From Phaeovulum vinaykumarii (GTDB taxonomy: Bacteria; Pseudomonadota; Alphaproteobacteria; Rhodobacterales; Rhodobacteraceae), in contig NZ_FTOM01000001.1 in assembly GCF_900156695.1 (NCBI RefSeq), positions 806,001 to 870,000 on the forward strand: DNA of 64,000 bases, given 5' to 3'. A program made the position numbers and the translations under genes. Positions 18,053-26,275 of the stretch are shown in pieces (the stretch's first letter is position 1; each line of letters begins with the position of its first letter). The notes beneath the pieces are model-generated. The model saw only the letters and a list, made by a program, of their open reading frames with translations, was not told the DNA's origin and searched no databases.

Positions 18053-19666
18053 TTGCAGCAGCTGATCACCGTATGGCAGGCACTCGATACCCGCCGACGA
18101 CTCATCGTGGCCGGAGCCACCGCCGCCGTCTTCGCGGCCATCCTGATGCTTTCGAGCATGGCGTCGAATCCGACCCTGTCCCTTCTCTATGCGCAACTCG
18201 ACGGCACGCAGGCCGCCGATGTCATCACCGCGCTCGAACAGCGCGGCGTGAAATACGAGGTGCGCGGCGATGCGATCTACGTCGAGGCCGCCAAGCGCGA
18301 CGAGCTGCGCATGAGCCTGGCCGGCGAGGGCCTGCCCCAGACCGGGGGCGCAGGCTACGAGCTGCTTGATTCGCTGTCGGGCTTCGGCACCACGTCGCAG
18401 ATGTTCGACGCCGCCTATTGGCGCGCCAAGGAAGGCGAGCTGGCGCGCACCATCGTGTCGAGCCCCTCGATCCGCTCGGCGCGGGTGCATATCGCCAATC
18501 CCTCGGGGCAGCCCTTCCGCCGCGACCTGCGCGCGACGGCTTCGGTCACCGTCGCCTCGACCGGGAACGGGATCACGCCCGCACAGGCCAAGGCGCTGCA
18601 ATTCATGGTGTCCTCGGCCGTCGCCGGCCTGAGTCCCGAAGATGTGTCGATCATCGACACCCAGGTGGGCCTGGTCGCCACCGGCGAAGATCAGCCCGGC
18701 ATCGCCGCGCGCGGCGACATGGCGGCCGAACTGAAACATAACGTCGAACGCCTGCTCGAGGCGCGCGTGGGCTATGGCAAGGCCGTGGTCGAGGTTTCGG
18801 TCGACACCGTGACCGAACGCGAAGCCATCACCGAGCACCGCTTCGACCCCGAGACCCGCGTCGCCATCTCGACCGATACCGAGGAACGCACCAACAGCGC
18901 GAACAACGTCAATCCCGGCGCGGTCACCGTCGCCTCGAACCTGCCGTCGGGCAACGCCCAGAACGGCGGCGAATCGAAGAGCTCGGGCACCGAGACGCGC
19001 GAACGCATCAACTACGAGGTCTCGGAAACCCGCCGCGAGATCGTGCGCGCACCGGGGTCGGTCAAGCGCCTGACCGTGGCGGTGCTGATCGACGGCGCGC
19101 AGACCACCAACGAAGCCGGCGAAACCGTCTGGGCCCCCCGCCCCGACGACGAGCTGAGCGCGCTGCGCGATCTGGTGGCCTCGGCCGTGGGCTTCGACGA
19201 GACGCGCGGCGACGTCATCACCATCAAGTCGATGCCCTTCGAACCCCTGACCGACGCCGGCACCCTGGCCCAGAGCGGCTTTCTGGCGAATATCGCACTC
19301 GACACGATGAGCCTGATCCAGCTGGGCGTGCTGTCGCTGGTGGCCCTGATCCTGGGGATCTTCGTGCTGCGCCCGATCCTGATGCGTCCGGCCCCGGTCG
19401 TCAGCGCCGGCGAGCTGCCCGCGCCCGTGTCGGCCACCAACCCCGACGCGCTGAACGGCGAGATCCAGGAGGGCGATTTCTCCGGCGATCTGCCGATGCT
19501 GGACATGGGCGGGATGAACATGCCGATGGCCATGGGCGATTTCGGCGAAGGCGGCGGGGATGACAGCGATCCCGTGGCGCGGCTCAAGCGCCTGATCGCC
19601 GAGCGTCAGACCGAATCGGTCGAGATCCTGCGCAACTGGATGGAAGAACGTGAGGAGAAAGCCTGA
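18053..19666 (+). CDS. fliF: Flagellar MS-ring protein FliF
   Basis: A 537-aa inner-membrane protein that forms the MS ring. TM1 is at about 17-36, the YscJ/FliF ring-building domain follows (QLDGTQAADVITALEQRGV, then YELLDSLSGFGTTSQMF), then the FliF C domain, and a second TM lies at about 420-442. The C-terminal cytoplasmic segment ends in VARLKRLIAERQTESVEIL-type helices that bind FliG. The start is a TTG at 18053 preceded by GGAGGTG at 18042-18048; the next in-frame Met would delete TM1. Slightly short of the usual 550-570 aa. No fliG follows; the next genes are fliH-like, fliN and fliP. Confidence 0.95.
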   Translation: MQQLITVWQALDTRRRLIVAGATAAVFAAILMLSSMASNPTLSLLYAQLDGTQAADVITALEQRGVKYEVRGDAIYVEAAKRDELRMSLAGEGLPQTGGAGYELLDSLSGFGTTSQMFDAAYWRAKEGELARTIVSSPSIRSARVHIANPSGQPFRRDLRATASVTVASTGNGITPAQAKALQFMVSSAVAGLSPEDVSIIDTQVGLVATGEDQPGIAARGDMAAELKHNVERLLEARVGYGKAVVEVSVDTVTEREAITEHRFDPETRVAISTDTEERTNSANNVNPGAVTVASNLPSGNAQNGGESKSSGTETRERINYEVSETRREIVRAPGSVKRLTVAVLIDGAQTTNEAGETVWAPRPDDELSALRDLVASAVGFDETRGDVITIKSMPFEPLTDAGTLAQSGFLANIALDTMSLIQLGVLSLVALILGIFVLRPILMRPAPVVSAGELPAPVSATNPDALNGEIQEGDFSGDLPMLDMGGMNMPMAMGDFGEGGGDDSDPVARLKRLIAERQTESVEILRNWMEEREEKA

Positions 19667-20268
19667 TGGCCCTTCCGTTCCAGCTCGAGACCTTCGAGGT
19701 CGCCGATCCCCGAACCTCTGCGCAAGAGGTTCGCATGACGCCGATCGAACTCGACGAAGTCAAGGCCGCCTCCTATGAGCAGGGCTATGCCGCCGGCTGG
19801 GACGATGCGCTGGCCGCCCAGGAGGCCGAGACCGCGCGCCTGCATGCCGAGCTTGCACGCAGCCTCCAGGAGCTTAGCTTCACCTACGCCGAGGCCCGCG
19901 GGCATATCCTGCAAAGCCTCGAGCCGCTCTTGCGGGACATGGTCGATGCCGTGCTCCCCACCCTCGCGCGCGAGACCCTCGCCGCGCATGTTCTCGAACA
20001 GATCCGGCCCGAGGCAGAACGCCTGGCCGACATGCCGATCAGCGTTGCCGTCAGCCCCCTCAGCCGCGCCGCGGTGGAAGGGTTCCTGACCGAACGCTGC
20101 AACCTGCCCCTGAGCTTCGTCGAGGAGGCCTCGCTCAGCGAGGGGCAGGTCTATCTGCGCATGGGCGATGCGGGAACCCGCATCGATCTGGACAGCGTCC
20201 TGAAGTCGATCTCGGGCGCGGTCACCACCTTCTTTGGCCCCGACAGAAAGGAGGCAGCCAATGACTGA
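19666..20268 (+). CDS. fliH: FliH-like flagellar export regulator
   Basis: 200 aa that overlap the fliF stop by one base. A helical segment starting at about 30 contains EQGYAAGWDDALAAQE, a Gly/Ala-spaced helix of the FliH/YscL type. A C-terminal globular part (about 120-195) includes VAVSPLSRAAVEGFL. FliH binds and restrains the FliI ATPase and docks it to FliN at the C-ring, consistent with fliN being next. Sequence similarity in this family is low, so the assignment rests mostly on helix pattern and gene order. Confidence 0.75.
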   Translation: MALPFQLETFEVADPRTSAQEVRMTPIELDEVKAASYEQGYAAGWDDALAAQEAETARLHAELARSLQELSFTYAEARGHILQSLEPLLRDMVDAVLPTLARETLAAHVLEQIRPEAERLADMPISVAVSPLSRAAVEGFLTERCNLPLSFVEEASLSEGQVYLRMGDAGTRIDLDSVLKSISGAVTTFFGPDRKEAAND

Positions 20269-20539
20269 CAAACCCGAGGTCTCGAGCTCCAACCCCTTCA
20301 CCCAGGTTCCGATCGAGATCACCATCTCGGTGGGCAAGGCCCGCCCGCTGGTGCGCGACCTGCTGCGCATGAAGCATGATTCGATCCTGCCGCTGGACCG
20401 GCGGGTCGAGGATCCGGTCGAGCTCTACGTCGGTGACAAGCTCATCGCGCGGGGCGAGCTGACCGAGCTTGACGGCGATCAGGCCGGCCAGCTGGCGGTG
20501 CGCCTGACCGAAGTGGCAGACCTTCAGAACGGCCTGTGA
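20261..20539 (+). CDS. fliN: Flagellar motor switch protein FliN
   Basis: 92 aa, essentially a single SpoA (surface presentation of antigens) domain. The motifs VPIEITISVGKARPLVRDLL and LYVGDKLIARGEL are typical of FliN. The ATG at 20261 is preceded by AAAGGAGGCAGCC, a near-perfect ribosome-binding site, and overlaps the end of the fliH-like gene by eight bases. FliN forms the lower part of the C-ring and receives CheY-P and FliH-FliI. Shorter than the E. coli protein because the variable N-terminal region is reduced. Confidence 0.95.
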   Translation: MTDKPEVSSSNPFTQVPIEITISVGKARPLVRDLLRMKHDSILPLDRRVEDPVELYVGDKLIARGELTELDGDQAGQLAVRLTEVADLQNGL

Positions 20540-20540
20540 G

Positions 20541-21266
20541 ATGCGCCTCGCATTCGGGCTGGCGCTGGCCCTGATCTGCCTTGCGCTGCCGGCAGGCGCG
20601 CAGGAGATCTCGATCTCGATGGGCGACGGCGAATCCCTGGCCGGTCGCTCGATGCTGCTGATCGCGCTGATCACGCTGCTCAGCCTCGCGCCGGGGCTGG
20701 CGATCATGATCACCTGCTTCCCGTTCATCGTGACGGTGCTGTCGATCCTGCGCCAGGCGATCGGGTTGCAGCAATCGCCGCCGAACATGCTGATCGTGAC
20801 GCTGGCGCTGTTCCTGACCTGGTTCGTGATGGAACCGGTGTTCATGGAGGCCTGGCGCGTGGCCGGCGAGCCGCTTCTGGCCGGCACGATGGATGTGAAA
20901 TCCGCCGTCATGGCGGGGATCGAACCCTTCCGCGGCTTCATGGCCAACCGGATCGACCCGGACACCTTCACGTCGCTGGTGGCGCTGCGCCCCGGCCCGC
21001 CCCCCACCGGCCCGATCGCCGAGGCGCCCTTGCCGGTGCTGGTGCCCTCGTTCCTGCTGTCCGAGATCTCGCGTGCCTTCGAGATCGGCTTCCTGATCTA
21101 TCTGCCCTTCCTGATCATCGACCTCGTGGTTTCGGCGGTGCTGATGTCGATGGGGATGATGATGGTGCCGCCCGCGGTGGTGTCGCTGCCCTTCAAGCTG
21201 GCCTTCTTCGTGGTGGCCGATGGCTGGACGCTGATCTCCGGGGCGCTGGTGCGCAGCTACTTCTGA
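20541..21266 (+). CDS. fliP: Flagellar type III export protein FliP
   Basis: A 241-aa core export-gate protein with a cleavable signal peptide (residues 1-20, ending LPAGA). Four membrane segments follow, with the FliP signatures ITLLSLAPGLAIMITCF and QQSPPNMLIVTLALFLT, and later FLIYLPFLIIDLVVSAVLMSMG. It starts one base after the fliN stop and ends the operon at a strong bidirectional terminator. fliQ, fliR and flhB do not follow here, so the rest of the export gate is encoded elsewhere. Confidence 0.96.
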   Translation: MRLAFGLALALICLALPAGAQEISISMGDGESLAGRSMLLIALITLLSLAPGLAIMITCFPFIVTVLSILRQAIGLQQSPPNMLIVTLALFLTWFVMEPVFMEAWRVAGEPLLAGTMDVKSAVMAGIEPFRGFMANRIDPDTFTSLVALRPGPPPTGPIAEAPLPVLVPSFLLSEISRAFEIGFLIYLPFLIIDLVVSAVLMSMGMMMVPPAVVSLPFKLAFFVVADGWTLISGALVRSYF

Positions 21267-21293
21267 CCGCGCGCACCCGGTGCGCAAACATGC

Positions 21294-21331
21294 AAACGGC
21301 CGCCCGGCGCTCATGCCACGGGCGGCCGTTT
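21294..21331. terminator. Bidirectional terminator between fliP and the Pit gene
   Basis: A perfect 13-bp stem (AAACGGCCGCCCG with CGGGCGGCCGTTT, 12-base loop) lies between the convergent fliP and pit genes. A-rich and T-rich ends on both sides make it a good intrinsic terminator in either direction. The cleanest such structure in the window. Confidence 0.8.
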
Positions 21332-21352
21332 CCGTTCGAGACCTGCGCGCGG

Positions 21353-22828
21353 TCAGATCACGCGCGCAAGCAGCAGGTAAAGCCCGCCCGACAGGAGCGC
21401 CGAGGCCGGCACGGTGATGACCCAGGCCGCCGCCACGGTGGTGAAATGCGCCCGGCGCACCAGCTTGCGGCGCGCGCGCTCCTCGGGGGGGACGGACTTG
21501 CCGCGCATCAGGCCCTGGGCGCGGGCGCGCCGTTCGGAATGCCATTCGCGGAAGAAGCCGACCCCGAAGACCGCCCCCACCGCGATATGGGTCGAGCTGA
21601 CCGGCAGCCCCAGCCACGACGCCACGATCACCGTCAGCGCCGCCGAGAGCGCCACGCAGAAGGCCCGCATCTGGTTGAGCTTGGTGATCTCGGACCCCAC
21701 CATGCGGATCAGCTTGGGCCCGAACAGGACCAGCCCCACCGAAATGCCCGCCGCCCCGATCAGCATCACCCACAACGGAATGCCGATCGCGGCCGCCTCG
21801 GGGCCCCCGGTTTCATCGAAGGCATGCACGATGGCGGCCAGCGGCCCCACGGCATTGGCCACGTCATTGGCGCCATGCGCAAAGGACAACAGCGCCGCCG
21901 AGATCACCAGCGGAATGGAAAACAGTTTCTTGAGCGATTTCTTGCGGTTCTCGAGACCCTCGGACTGGCGCCGGACCAGCGGCACCGACACCGCCCAGAC
22001 CAGAAGCCCCGCACAGATCCCCACGCCCAGCGCCGTCAGCGGATCGACCGTGACGATGCGCTTGAGCCCCTTGATCGCCAGATAGGTGGCGAAACTGCCG
22101 GCCATGATGCCGTTGAGCGCAGGCACCCAGACCCGCGCCGCGGCCAGCTTGTCCTCGACATAGATCACCCGCGCCTTGAGAAGCGCCAGAAAGCCTGCCG
22201 CGATCACCCCGCCCAGAAGCGGCGAGATCACCCAGCTGGCCGCAATCGTGCCGATGGCCACCCAATTCACCGCGGACAGCCCCGCCGCCGCAACCCCCGC
22301 ACCGACGACGCCGCCGACGATGGAATGGGTGGTGGAGACGGGCGCCCCCAGCGCCGTGGCCAGGTTGAGCCAGAGCGCCGCGGCCAGCAGCGCCCCCATC
22401 ATCGCGCGCACGAATTCCGCGCCGCCGCCGATGGTGCCGGGCGCGACGATGCCGGTCGAGATCGTCTTGACGACATCCCCGCCCGCGATCAGCGCGCCCG
22501 CCGTCTCGAAGAAGGCCGCAATCGCCAGCGCGCCCATCATGCTCAGCGCATTGGCGCCCACCGCCGGGCCCATGTTGTTGGCCACATCGTTGGCGCCGAT
22601 ATTGAGCGCCATATAGGCCCCGATCGCCGCCGCCGCGATCATCAGGACAGCGCCGGTCTGCGCCCCCATGACAACCGCCGCCACCAGCCCCGCCAGCACG
22701 ATGAAGGCCAGCGCAATGCCTGGCGCGACCAGCGGACGCGACACGAAAAGGGCCGCCTCCTCGAGACGGCCGATCCGCCCGAGATCCTTGTCGAGCGTCT
22801 TCCACGCGTCGATCGGTTCCTTTGCCAT
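21353..22828 (-). CDS. pit: Inorganic phosphate transporter, PiT family
   Basis: A 491-aa inner-membrane protein with about 10-12 helices and the paired PiT signatures. The first is NIGANDVANNMGPAVGA (about residues 76-92) and the second is FAHGANDVANAVGPLAA in the second half. GAPVSTTHSIVGGVVGAG is also family-specific. These transporters import phosphate as a metal-phosphate complex with protons or sodium. An N-terminal soluble extension of about 30 residues precedes the first helix, and a basic linker (RKKSLKKL) splits the halves. Monocistronic; the gap to the Nudix gene is 95 bases. Confidence 0.94.
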   Translation of the reverse strand: MAKEPIDAWKTLDKDLGRIGRLEEAALFVSRPLVAPGIALAFIVLAGLVAAVVMGAQTGAVLMIAAAAIGAYMALNIGANDVANNMGPAVGANALSMMGALAIAAFFETAGALIAGGDVVKTISTGIVAPGTIGGGAEFVRAMMGALLAAALWLNLATALGAPVSTTHSIVGGVVGAGVAAAGLSAVNWVAIGTIAASWVISPLLGGVIAAGFLALLKARVIYVEDKLAAARVWVPALNGIMAGSFATYLAIKGLKRIVTVDPLTALGVGICAGLLVWAVSVPLVRRQSEGLENRKKSLKKLFSIPLVISAALLSFAHGANDVANAVGPLAAIVHAFDETGGPEAAAIGIPLWVMLIGAAGISVGLVLFGPKLIRMVGSEITKLNQMRAFCVALSAALTVIVASWLGLPVSSTHIAVGAVFGVGFFREWHSERRARAQGLMRGKSVPPEERARRKLVRRAHFTTVAAAWVITVPASALLSGGLYLLLARVI

Positions 22829-22923
22829 GATCCCGTCCCGCCGTCATGTGATCGTCATGTCGGGCGGCTCGATAGCCCGGATCGGCCATCGCGGCAACCT
22901 TGGAAAGCCTCGAAGCCCCGCGA

Positions 22924-23409
22924 TCAGCGCGGCGCGAGCCCCTCCAGAAGCGCGGCCAGCCCCGGCTCGTCGACCAGACCCGCGGCCTCGCGCGGGTGCA
23001 TCCAGTGGCGCTTGCGTCGCCCGGCCTCGGGGTGGTCGTCGTCCAGATGATCGACATCGACGCGAAAGACGCGCACCTCGCAACGCAGGGGCAGCCCGCC
23101 CGCGCGTTCCTTGTCATAATGATAGCGCCCGATCGGGCGGGACGAGACCTTGCCGTGCACCCCGGCTTCCTCCCAGGCCTCGCGCAGCGCCGCGCCCGCC
23201 AGCGAACGCCCCTTCATCGGCCAGCCCTTGGGGATGATCCAGCGCCCGCGCCGCAGCGACGAGATCATCAGCACCTCGAGATCCTGCGCGCGATTGCGGC
23301 GCAGGCACAGCGCACCCACCTGTAGATAGGGCGGACGGCGGCCCAGAAGCGTGGCCAGGAAGCCGGCGATCTTGCAGGCCGGCGTGTCGCAGGCGCGCGG
23401 TGCGGTCAT
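22924..23409 (-). CDS. Nudix hydrolase, DIPP-like
   Basis: 161 aa. The Nudix box region reads GWPMKGRSLAGAALREAWEE: the catalytic REAWEE half is intact, while the glutamate in the first half (GX5E) is replaced by Arg. IIPKGWPM is the usual lead-in for the diadenosine/diphosphoinositol polyphosphate-like branch. The likely substrate is a nucleoside diphosphate derivative or polyphosphorylated signal molecule; not resolvable from sequence. The ATG at 23409 overlaps the stop of the phosphotransferase gene (ATGA), so it is the last gene of a four-gene coupled operon. Confidence 0.85.
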   Translation of the reverse strand: MTAPRACDTPACKIAGFLATLLGRRPPYLQVGALCLRRNRAQDLEVLMISSLRRGRWIIPKGWPMKGRSLAGAALREAWEEAGVHGKVSSRPIGRYHYDKERAGGLPLRCEVRVFRVDVDHLDDDHPEAGRRKRHWMHPREAAGLVDEPGLAALLEGLAPR

Positions 23410-24398
23410 CTCGGATCCTCCCAGGGCAGACACCCGTCCAGATAGGCCCGCGCCAGCCGCTCGGCCCGCCCGGCATAAAGCGCCACGCGCGCATCATCGG
23501 CCCCGGCCCGGCTGAGAACCCAACCCGCCGAGGCAAAGGCCCGCAGCATCACAAACAGCGCCAGTTCGGAAACCGGCGGCGCCGCCCTTCCGCCGGCAGC
23601 ATAGCCCGCCAGCAGCGCCATGGCCAATTCCGGCAGGGCGGGTTCCTCGAGGCTCTGGATCAGCGCGGTGGCCAGATCGTGGCTGCGCCAGCCGAAACCG
23701 GCGTCGTCGAAGTCGATCAGAACCAGCCCCTCGGGGCCGCGCAAGACGTTCTCGCGCAGGATGTCGGCATGGATCAGGCCCCAGTCGCGCTCGCCTTCGG
23801 CCAGTGCGGTGCGCGCGCGCGTGGCGGCCTCCAGAACGCAGGCACGGCCTTGCGCGCCCAGCGCGGGGTTTTCCCAGAACCGCCCCCAGCGCGGCGCGGG
23901 GCCCAGAAGCGCCGCCGCATCCCAGGCAGGACGAACAAAGCCCGGCGGCGGCACCCAAACATCCGACAGCGCGTGAAGACGGGCGATAGCGGCGCCCAGA
24001 TCGTGCATGAGGGCCACCTGTTCGGCACGATCACCCGGCAGCGGCCGGTCCCCGCGCCCGATGGCCGCCCCGGCCCGCCATTCCACGCAAGACGCCCAGC
24101 GCTCGGCACCGGGCACAGGCGCGGTGAAGCCCCCCGCGCAGGTCGGCACCGGTCGCGGCACCGGCGCGCCGGCCTCGGCCAGGGCCGCGCACCAGGTCAG
24201 TTCGGACGTGATCGCGGCGCAATCCTGATAGCCCGGCCGATGCAGGCGCAAGGCCACCTCGGCGCCCGAGGTCAGACGCGCGGCCAGAACGACATTCTCG
24301 CGCATGGTGATCAGGCGCGGGGGCTCAAGCGCGCCGCCCCAGGCCGCCAGAACCGCATCCGCCGCCGCCAGAAGCGGATCGGAGACGGGCGCGGTCAT
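23406..24398 (-). CDS. APH-family small-molecule kinase, paired with a class III PLP enzyme
   Basis: 330 aa with the aminoglycoside-phosphotransferase/choline-kinase fold. The catalytic loop has H210, D212 and N217 (HADILRENV) and the metal-binding motif is D229-F-D231 (LIDFDDAG). Homologous kinase plus phospholyase pairs act in hydroxylysine breakdown (hydroxylysine kinase with 5-phosphohydroxylysine phospho-lyase) and in phosphoethanolamine breakdown. The tight coupling to the class III PLP gene upstream (ATGA) supports a related two-step degradation of an amino alcohol. The substrate is not determined. Antibiotic resistance is unlikely given the context. Confidence 0.82.
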   Translation of the reverse strand: MTAPVSDPLLAAADAVLAAWGGALEPPRLITMRENVVLAARLTSGAEVALRLHRPGYQDCAAITSELTWCAALAEAGAPVPRPVPTCAGGFTAPVPGAERWASCVEWRAGAAIGRGDRPLPGDRAEQVALMHDLGAAIARLHALSDVWVPPPGFVRPAWDAAALLGPAPRWGRFWENPALGAQGRACVLEAATRARTALAEGERDWGLIHADILRENVLRGPEGLVLIDFDDAGFGWRSHDLATALIQSLEEPALPELAMALLAGYAAGGRAAPPVSELALFVMLRAFASAGWVLSRAGADDARVALYAGRAERLARAYLDGCLPWEDPR

Positions 24399-25654
24399 TC
24401 CAGCCCCCCGAGCACGCCCTCGAGCGTCTCGACAAGCTGTGCGGCATTCCCGCGCGAAAACGGCATCGGCGGGCGGATCTTCAGGATATGCTGGGCGCGC
24501 CCGACCCGGCCGGTCAACACGCCGCGGCGCGCCAGCCCCTCGACCGCCGCGGCACAGGTGGCCGCGTGGTCGGGGTGAAACTCGAGCGCCGCGAAAAGGC
24601 CCATCCCGCGGATGTCGGCCAGCGCCGGATGCGACAACCCGCGCAAAAGCCCCAACAGATGGTCGCCCACCACACGGGCGTTTTCCTGAAGCCCCTCGTC
24701 CTCGATCACGCGCAAGGTCGCCATCGCCGCCGCGCAGGAGACCGGGTTGCCGCCGAAGGTGTTGAAATAGCCGAAGGCCTCGCGGAAGGCGGCCATCACC
24801 TGCGGGCGCGCAACGACCGCGCCGACGGGGTGGCCGTTGGCCATGGGCTTGCCCAGGGTGACGACATCGGGGGCAAAGCCCAGCGCCTCGTGGCCCCAGA
24901 AATGGGTGCCCAGCCGGCCGAAACCGGGCTGCACCTCGTCGGCCAGGATCAGGCCGCCGGCGCCGCGCACCACCGCGACCGTGTCATCCAGAAACCCCGG
25001 CCCCGGATCGGGCAGGCCCTCGTTGGCGAAGGCCGGGCACAGCATCAGCCCCGCAAAGCCGTGCCCGGCCGCCTTCAGATCCGCGATCGCGGCGGCGACA
25101 TGGGCGGCAAAGGCGGCCCCCTGCGCATCCCGGCTGCCCCCCAGCGGCGCCAACGCATCGGGCGCGGGCACCAGCCGCACATGGTCCGGCCGCCCCCCGA
25201 TCGGCGGGCGCCGCGTCGACAGCGCCGCCACCGCCGTGGTGTTGCCGTGATAGGTGTTGTCGGTCGCCACGATCCCCCGCGCGCCGGTCACGGCCTCGGC
25301 CATGCGCAGCGCGATGTCATTGGCCTCGGAGCCGGTGCAGACCATGATGACCTGCGACAGATCGTGGCCCAGACGCGCGGTCAGCGCCTCGGCATAGTCC
25401 AGAATGACCTCGTGCAGATAACGCGTATGGGTGTTCAGCTGCGCCGCCTGACGGGCGATGGCCTCGACCACGCGCGGGTGGCAATGGCCCACATGCGGGA
25501 CGTTGTTGTAGGCGTCCAGATAGCGCCGCCCCGCCGCGTCCCACAGCCACACACCCTCGCCCCGCACGATATGCAGCGGCGGGTCATAGAAGGTGGGCAC
25601 ATTGGGCCCCAGAAGCCGCGCGCGGCGGGTCACCAGATCCGGGTCACTCGTCAT
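24395..25654 (-). CDS. Class III PLP-dependent aminotransferase/phospholyase
   Basis: A 419-aa cytosolic fold-type I PLP enzyme. The PLP-binding Lys is K269 (TLGKPMANGHP), the pyridine-contacting Asp is D239 in LADEVQPGFGR, and CTGSEANDIA (about 106-115) binds the cofactor phosphate. The NNVPHVGHCHP motif near residue 50 and the overall length match the AGXT2-like/ethanolamine-phosphate and phosphohydroxylysine phospho-lyase branch. The adjacent kinase would make the phosphorylated substrate. Overlaps arfB upstream by 11 bases and the kinase downstream by four. Alternative: an ordinary omega-aminotransferase. Confidence 0.85.
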   Translation of the reverse strand: MTSDPDLVTRRARLLGPNVPTFYDPPLHIVRGEGVWLWDAAGRRYLDAYNNVPHVGHCHPRVVEAIARQAAQLNTHTRYLHEVILDYAEALTARLGHDLSQVIMVCTGSEANDIALRMAEAVTGARGIVATDNTYHGNTTAVAALSTRRPPIGGRPDHVRLVPAPDALAPLGGSRDAQGAAFAAHVAAAIADLKAAGHGFAGLMLCPAFANEGLPDPGPGFLDDTVAVVRGAGGLILADEVQPGFGRLGTHFWGHEALGFAPDVVTLGKPMANGHPVGAVVARPQVMAAFREAFGYFNTFGGNPVSCAAAMATLRVIEDEGLQENARVVGDHLLGLLRGLSHPALADIRGMGLFAALEFHPDHAATCAAAVEGLARRGVLTGRVGRAQHILKIRPPMPFSRGNAAQLVETLEGVLGGLE

Positions 25655-26066
25655 CGCTCACCTTTCCGCGCAGCGCCTTCACTTCACCGCGCTGGCTCTT
25701 GGCGGCCAGACGGCGGCGCTTGCTGCCCAGCGTCGGCCGCGTGGCAATGCGCCGGCGCGGCGCAACCAGCGCGGCGCGGATCAGCTCGGCCAGCCGCGCG
25801 CGCGCGATCTCGCGGTTGCGGGCCTGGCTGCGCGTTTCCTCGGCGCGGATCACCAGCGCGCCCTCGGCCGTCCAGCGCCGCCCCGCCAGCCGCTTCAGCC
25901 GCGCCTTCACCGCCGGATCCAGATGCGGGCTGCGCGCGGCCTCGAAGCGCAATTCCACCGCCGTCTCGACCTTGTTGACGTTCTGCCCGCCCGGCCCCTG
26001 CGCGCGGGTGAAGCTTTCGCTCAGCTCCCATTCGGCAATCGAGATGGCATCGGTGATGTGCAGCAT
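25644..26066 (-). CDS. arfB: Ribosome-rescue peptidyl-tRNA hydrolase ArfB (YaeJ)
   Basis: 140 aa. The GGQ catalytic motif is in RAQGPGGQNVNK near the N-terminus, and the long basic C-terminal tail (RRRIATRPTLGSKRRRLAAKS) is the helix that probes the empty mRNA channel of stalled ribosomes. It hydrolyses peptidyl-tRNA on non-stop complexes independently of a stop codon. I placed the start at the ATG encoding MLHITDAI because E. coli ArfB begins in the same way; ATGs at 26090 and 26114 are alternatives. First gene of the operon arfB, PLP enzyme, kinase, Nudix, downstream of an intrinsic terminator in the leader. Confidence 0.9.
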   Translation of the reverse strand: MLHITDAISIAEWELSESFTRAQGPGGQNVNKVETAVELRFEAARSPHLDPAVKARLKRLAGRRWTAEGALVIRAEETRSQARNREIARARLAELIRAALVAPRRRIATRPTLGSKRRRLAAKSQRGEVKALRGKVSDDE

Positions 26067-26141
26067 ATCCGGCCTGTTCGAATCCTGCATGACATGTGGT
26101 GCGTGCCCGGCCACAAAACACCAGAACGCGCAAAACCAAAA

Positions 26142-26163
26142 GGGCCGCCGTTGCCGGCGGCCC
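26142..26163 (-). terminator. Intrinsic terminator between the leader and arfB
   Basis: A perfect 9-bp stem (GGGCCGCCG/CGGCGGCCC) with a GCAA (GNRA) tetraloop, followed on the minus strand by TTTTGGTTTT. It lies 76 bases upstream of the arfB start and 26 bases after the second short ORF. One of the best intrinsic terminators in the window. Confidence 0.8.
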
Positions 26164-26188
26164 CCCGAGATCCACGGAGATGGGCCAG

Positions 26189-26275
26189 TTAGGGATAACC
26201 GAGCTGGTCCCAGTCAGCGAGGGGTGCACCCTCGGGGCTGCCCTCAGGCGCCGCTCCTCGTGACTGTCCCGACAC
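26189..26275 (-). CDS. Candidate short ORF 2 in the arfB leader (28 codons)
   Basis: GTG start in a different frame from the first short ORF, overlapping its 3' half and ending in TAA. The predicted 28-aa peptide is Gly/Ala/Pro/Glu-rich and ends ADWDQLGYP. GGAGAG lies only two bases upstream of the GTG, which is too close for a normal site, so it could be reached only by coupling or not at all. Weak candidate. Confidence 0.18.
   Translation of the reverse strand: MSGQSRGAAPEGSPEGAPLADWDQLGYP

Noticed and set aside
23406-24398. Aminoglycoside-resistance gene
   Set aside because: The APH fold is shared by many small-molecule kinases. Coupling with a class III PLP enzyme points to amine catabolism, and there are no mobile-element signs.
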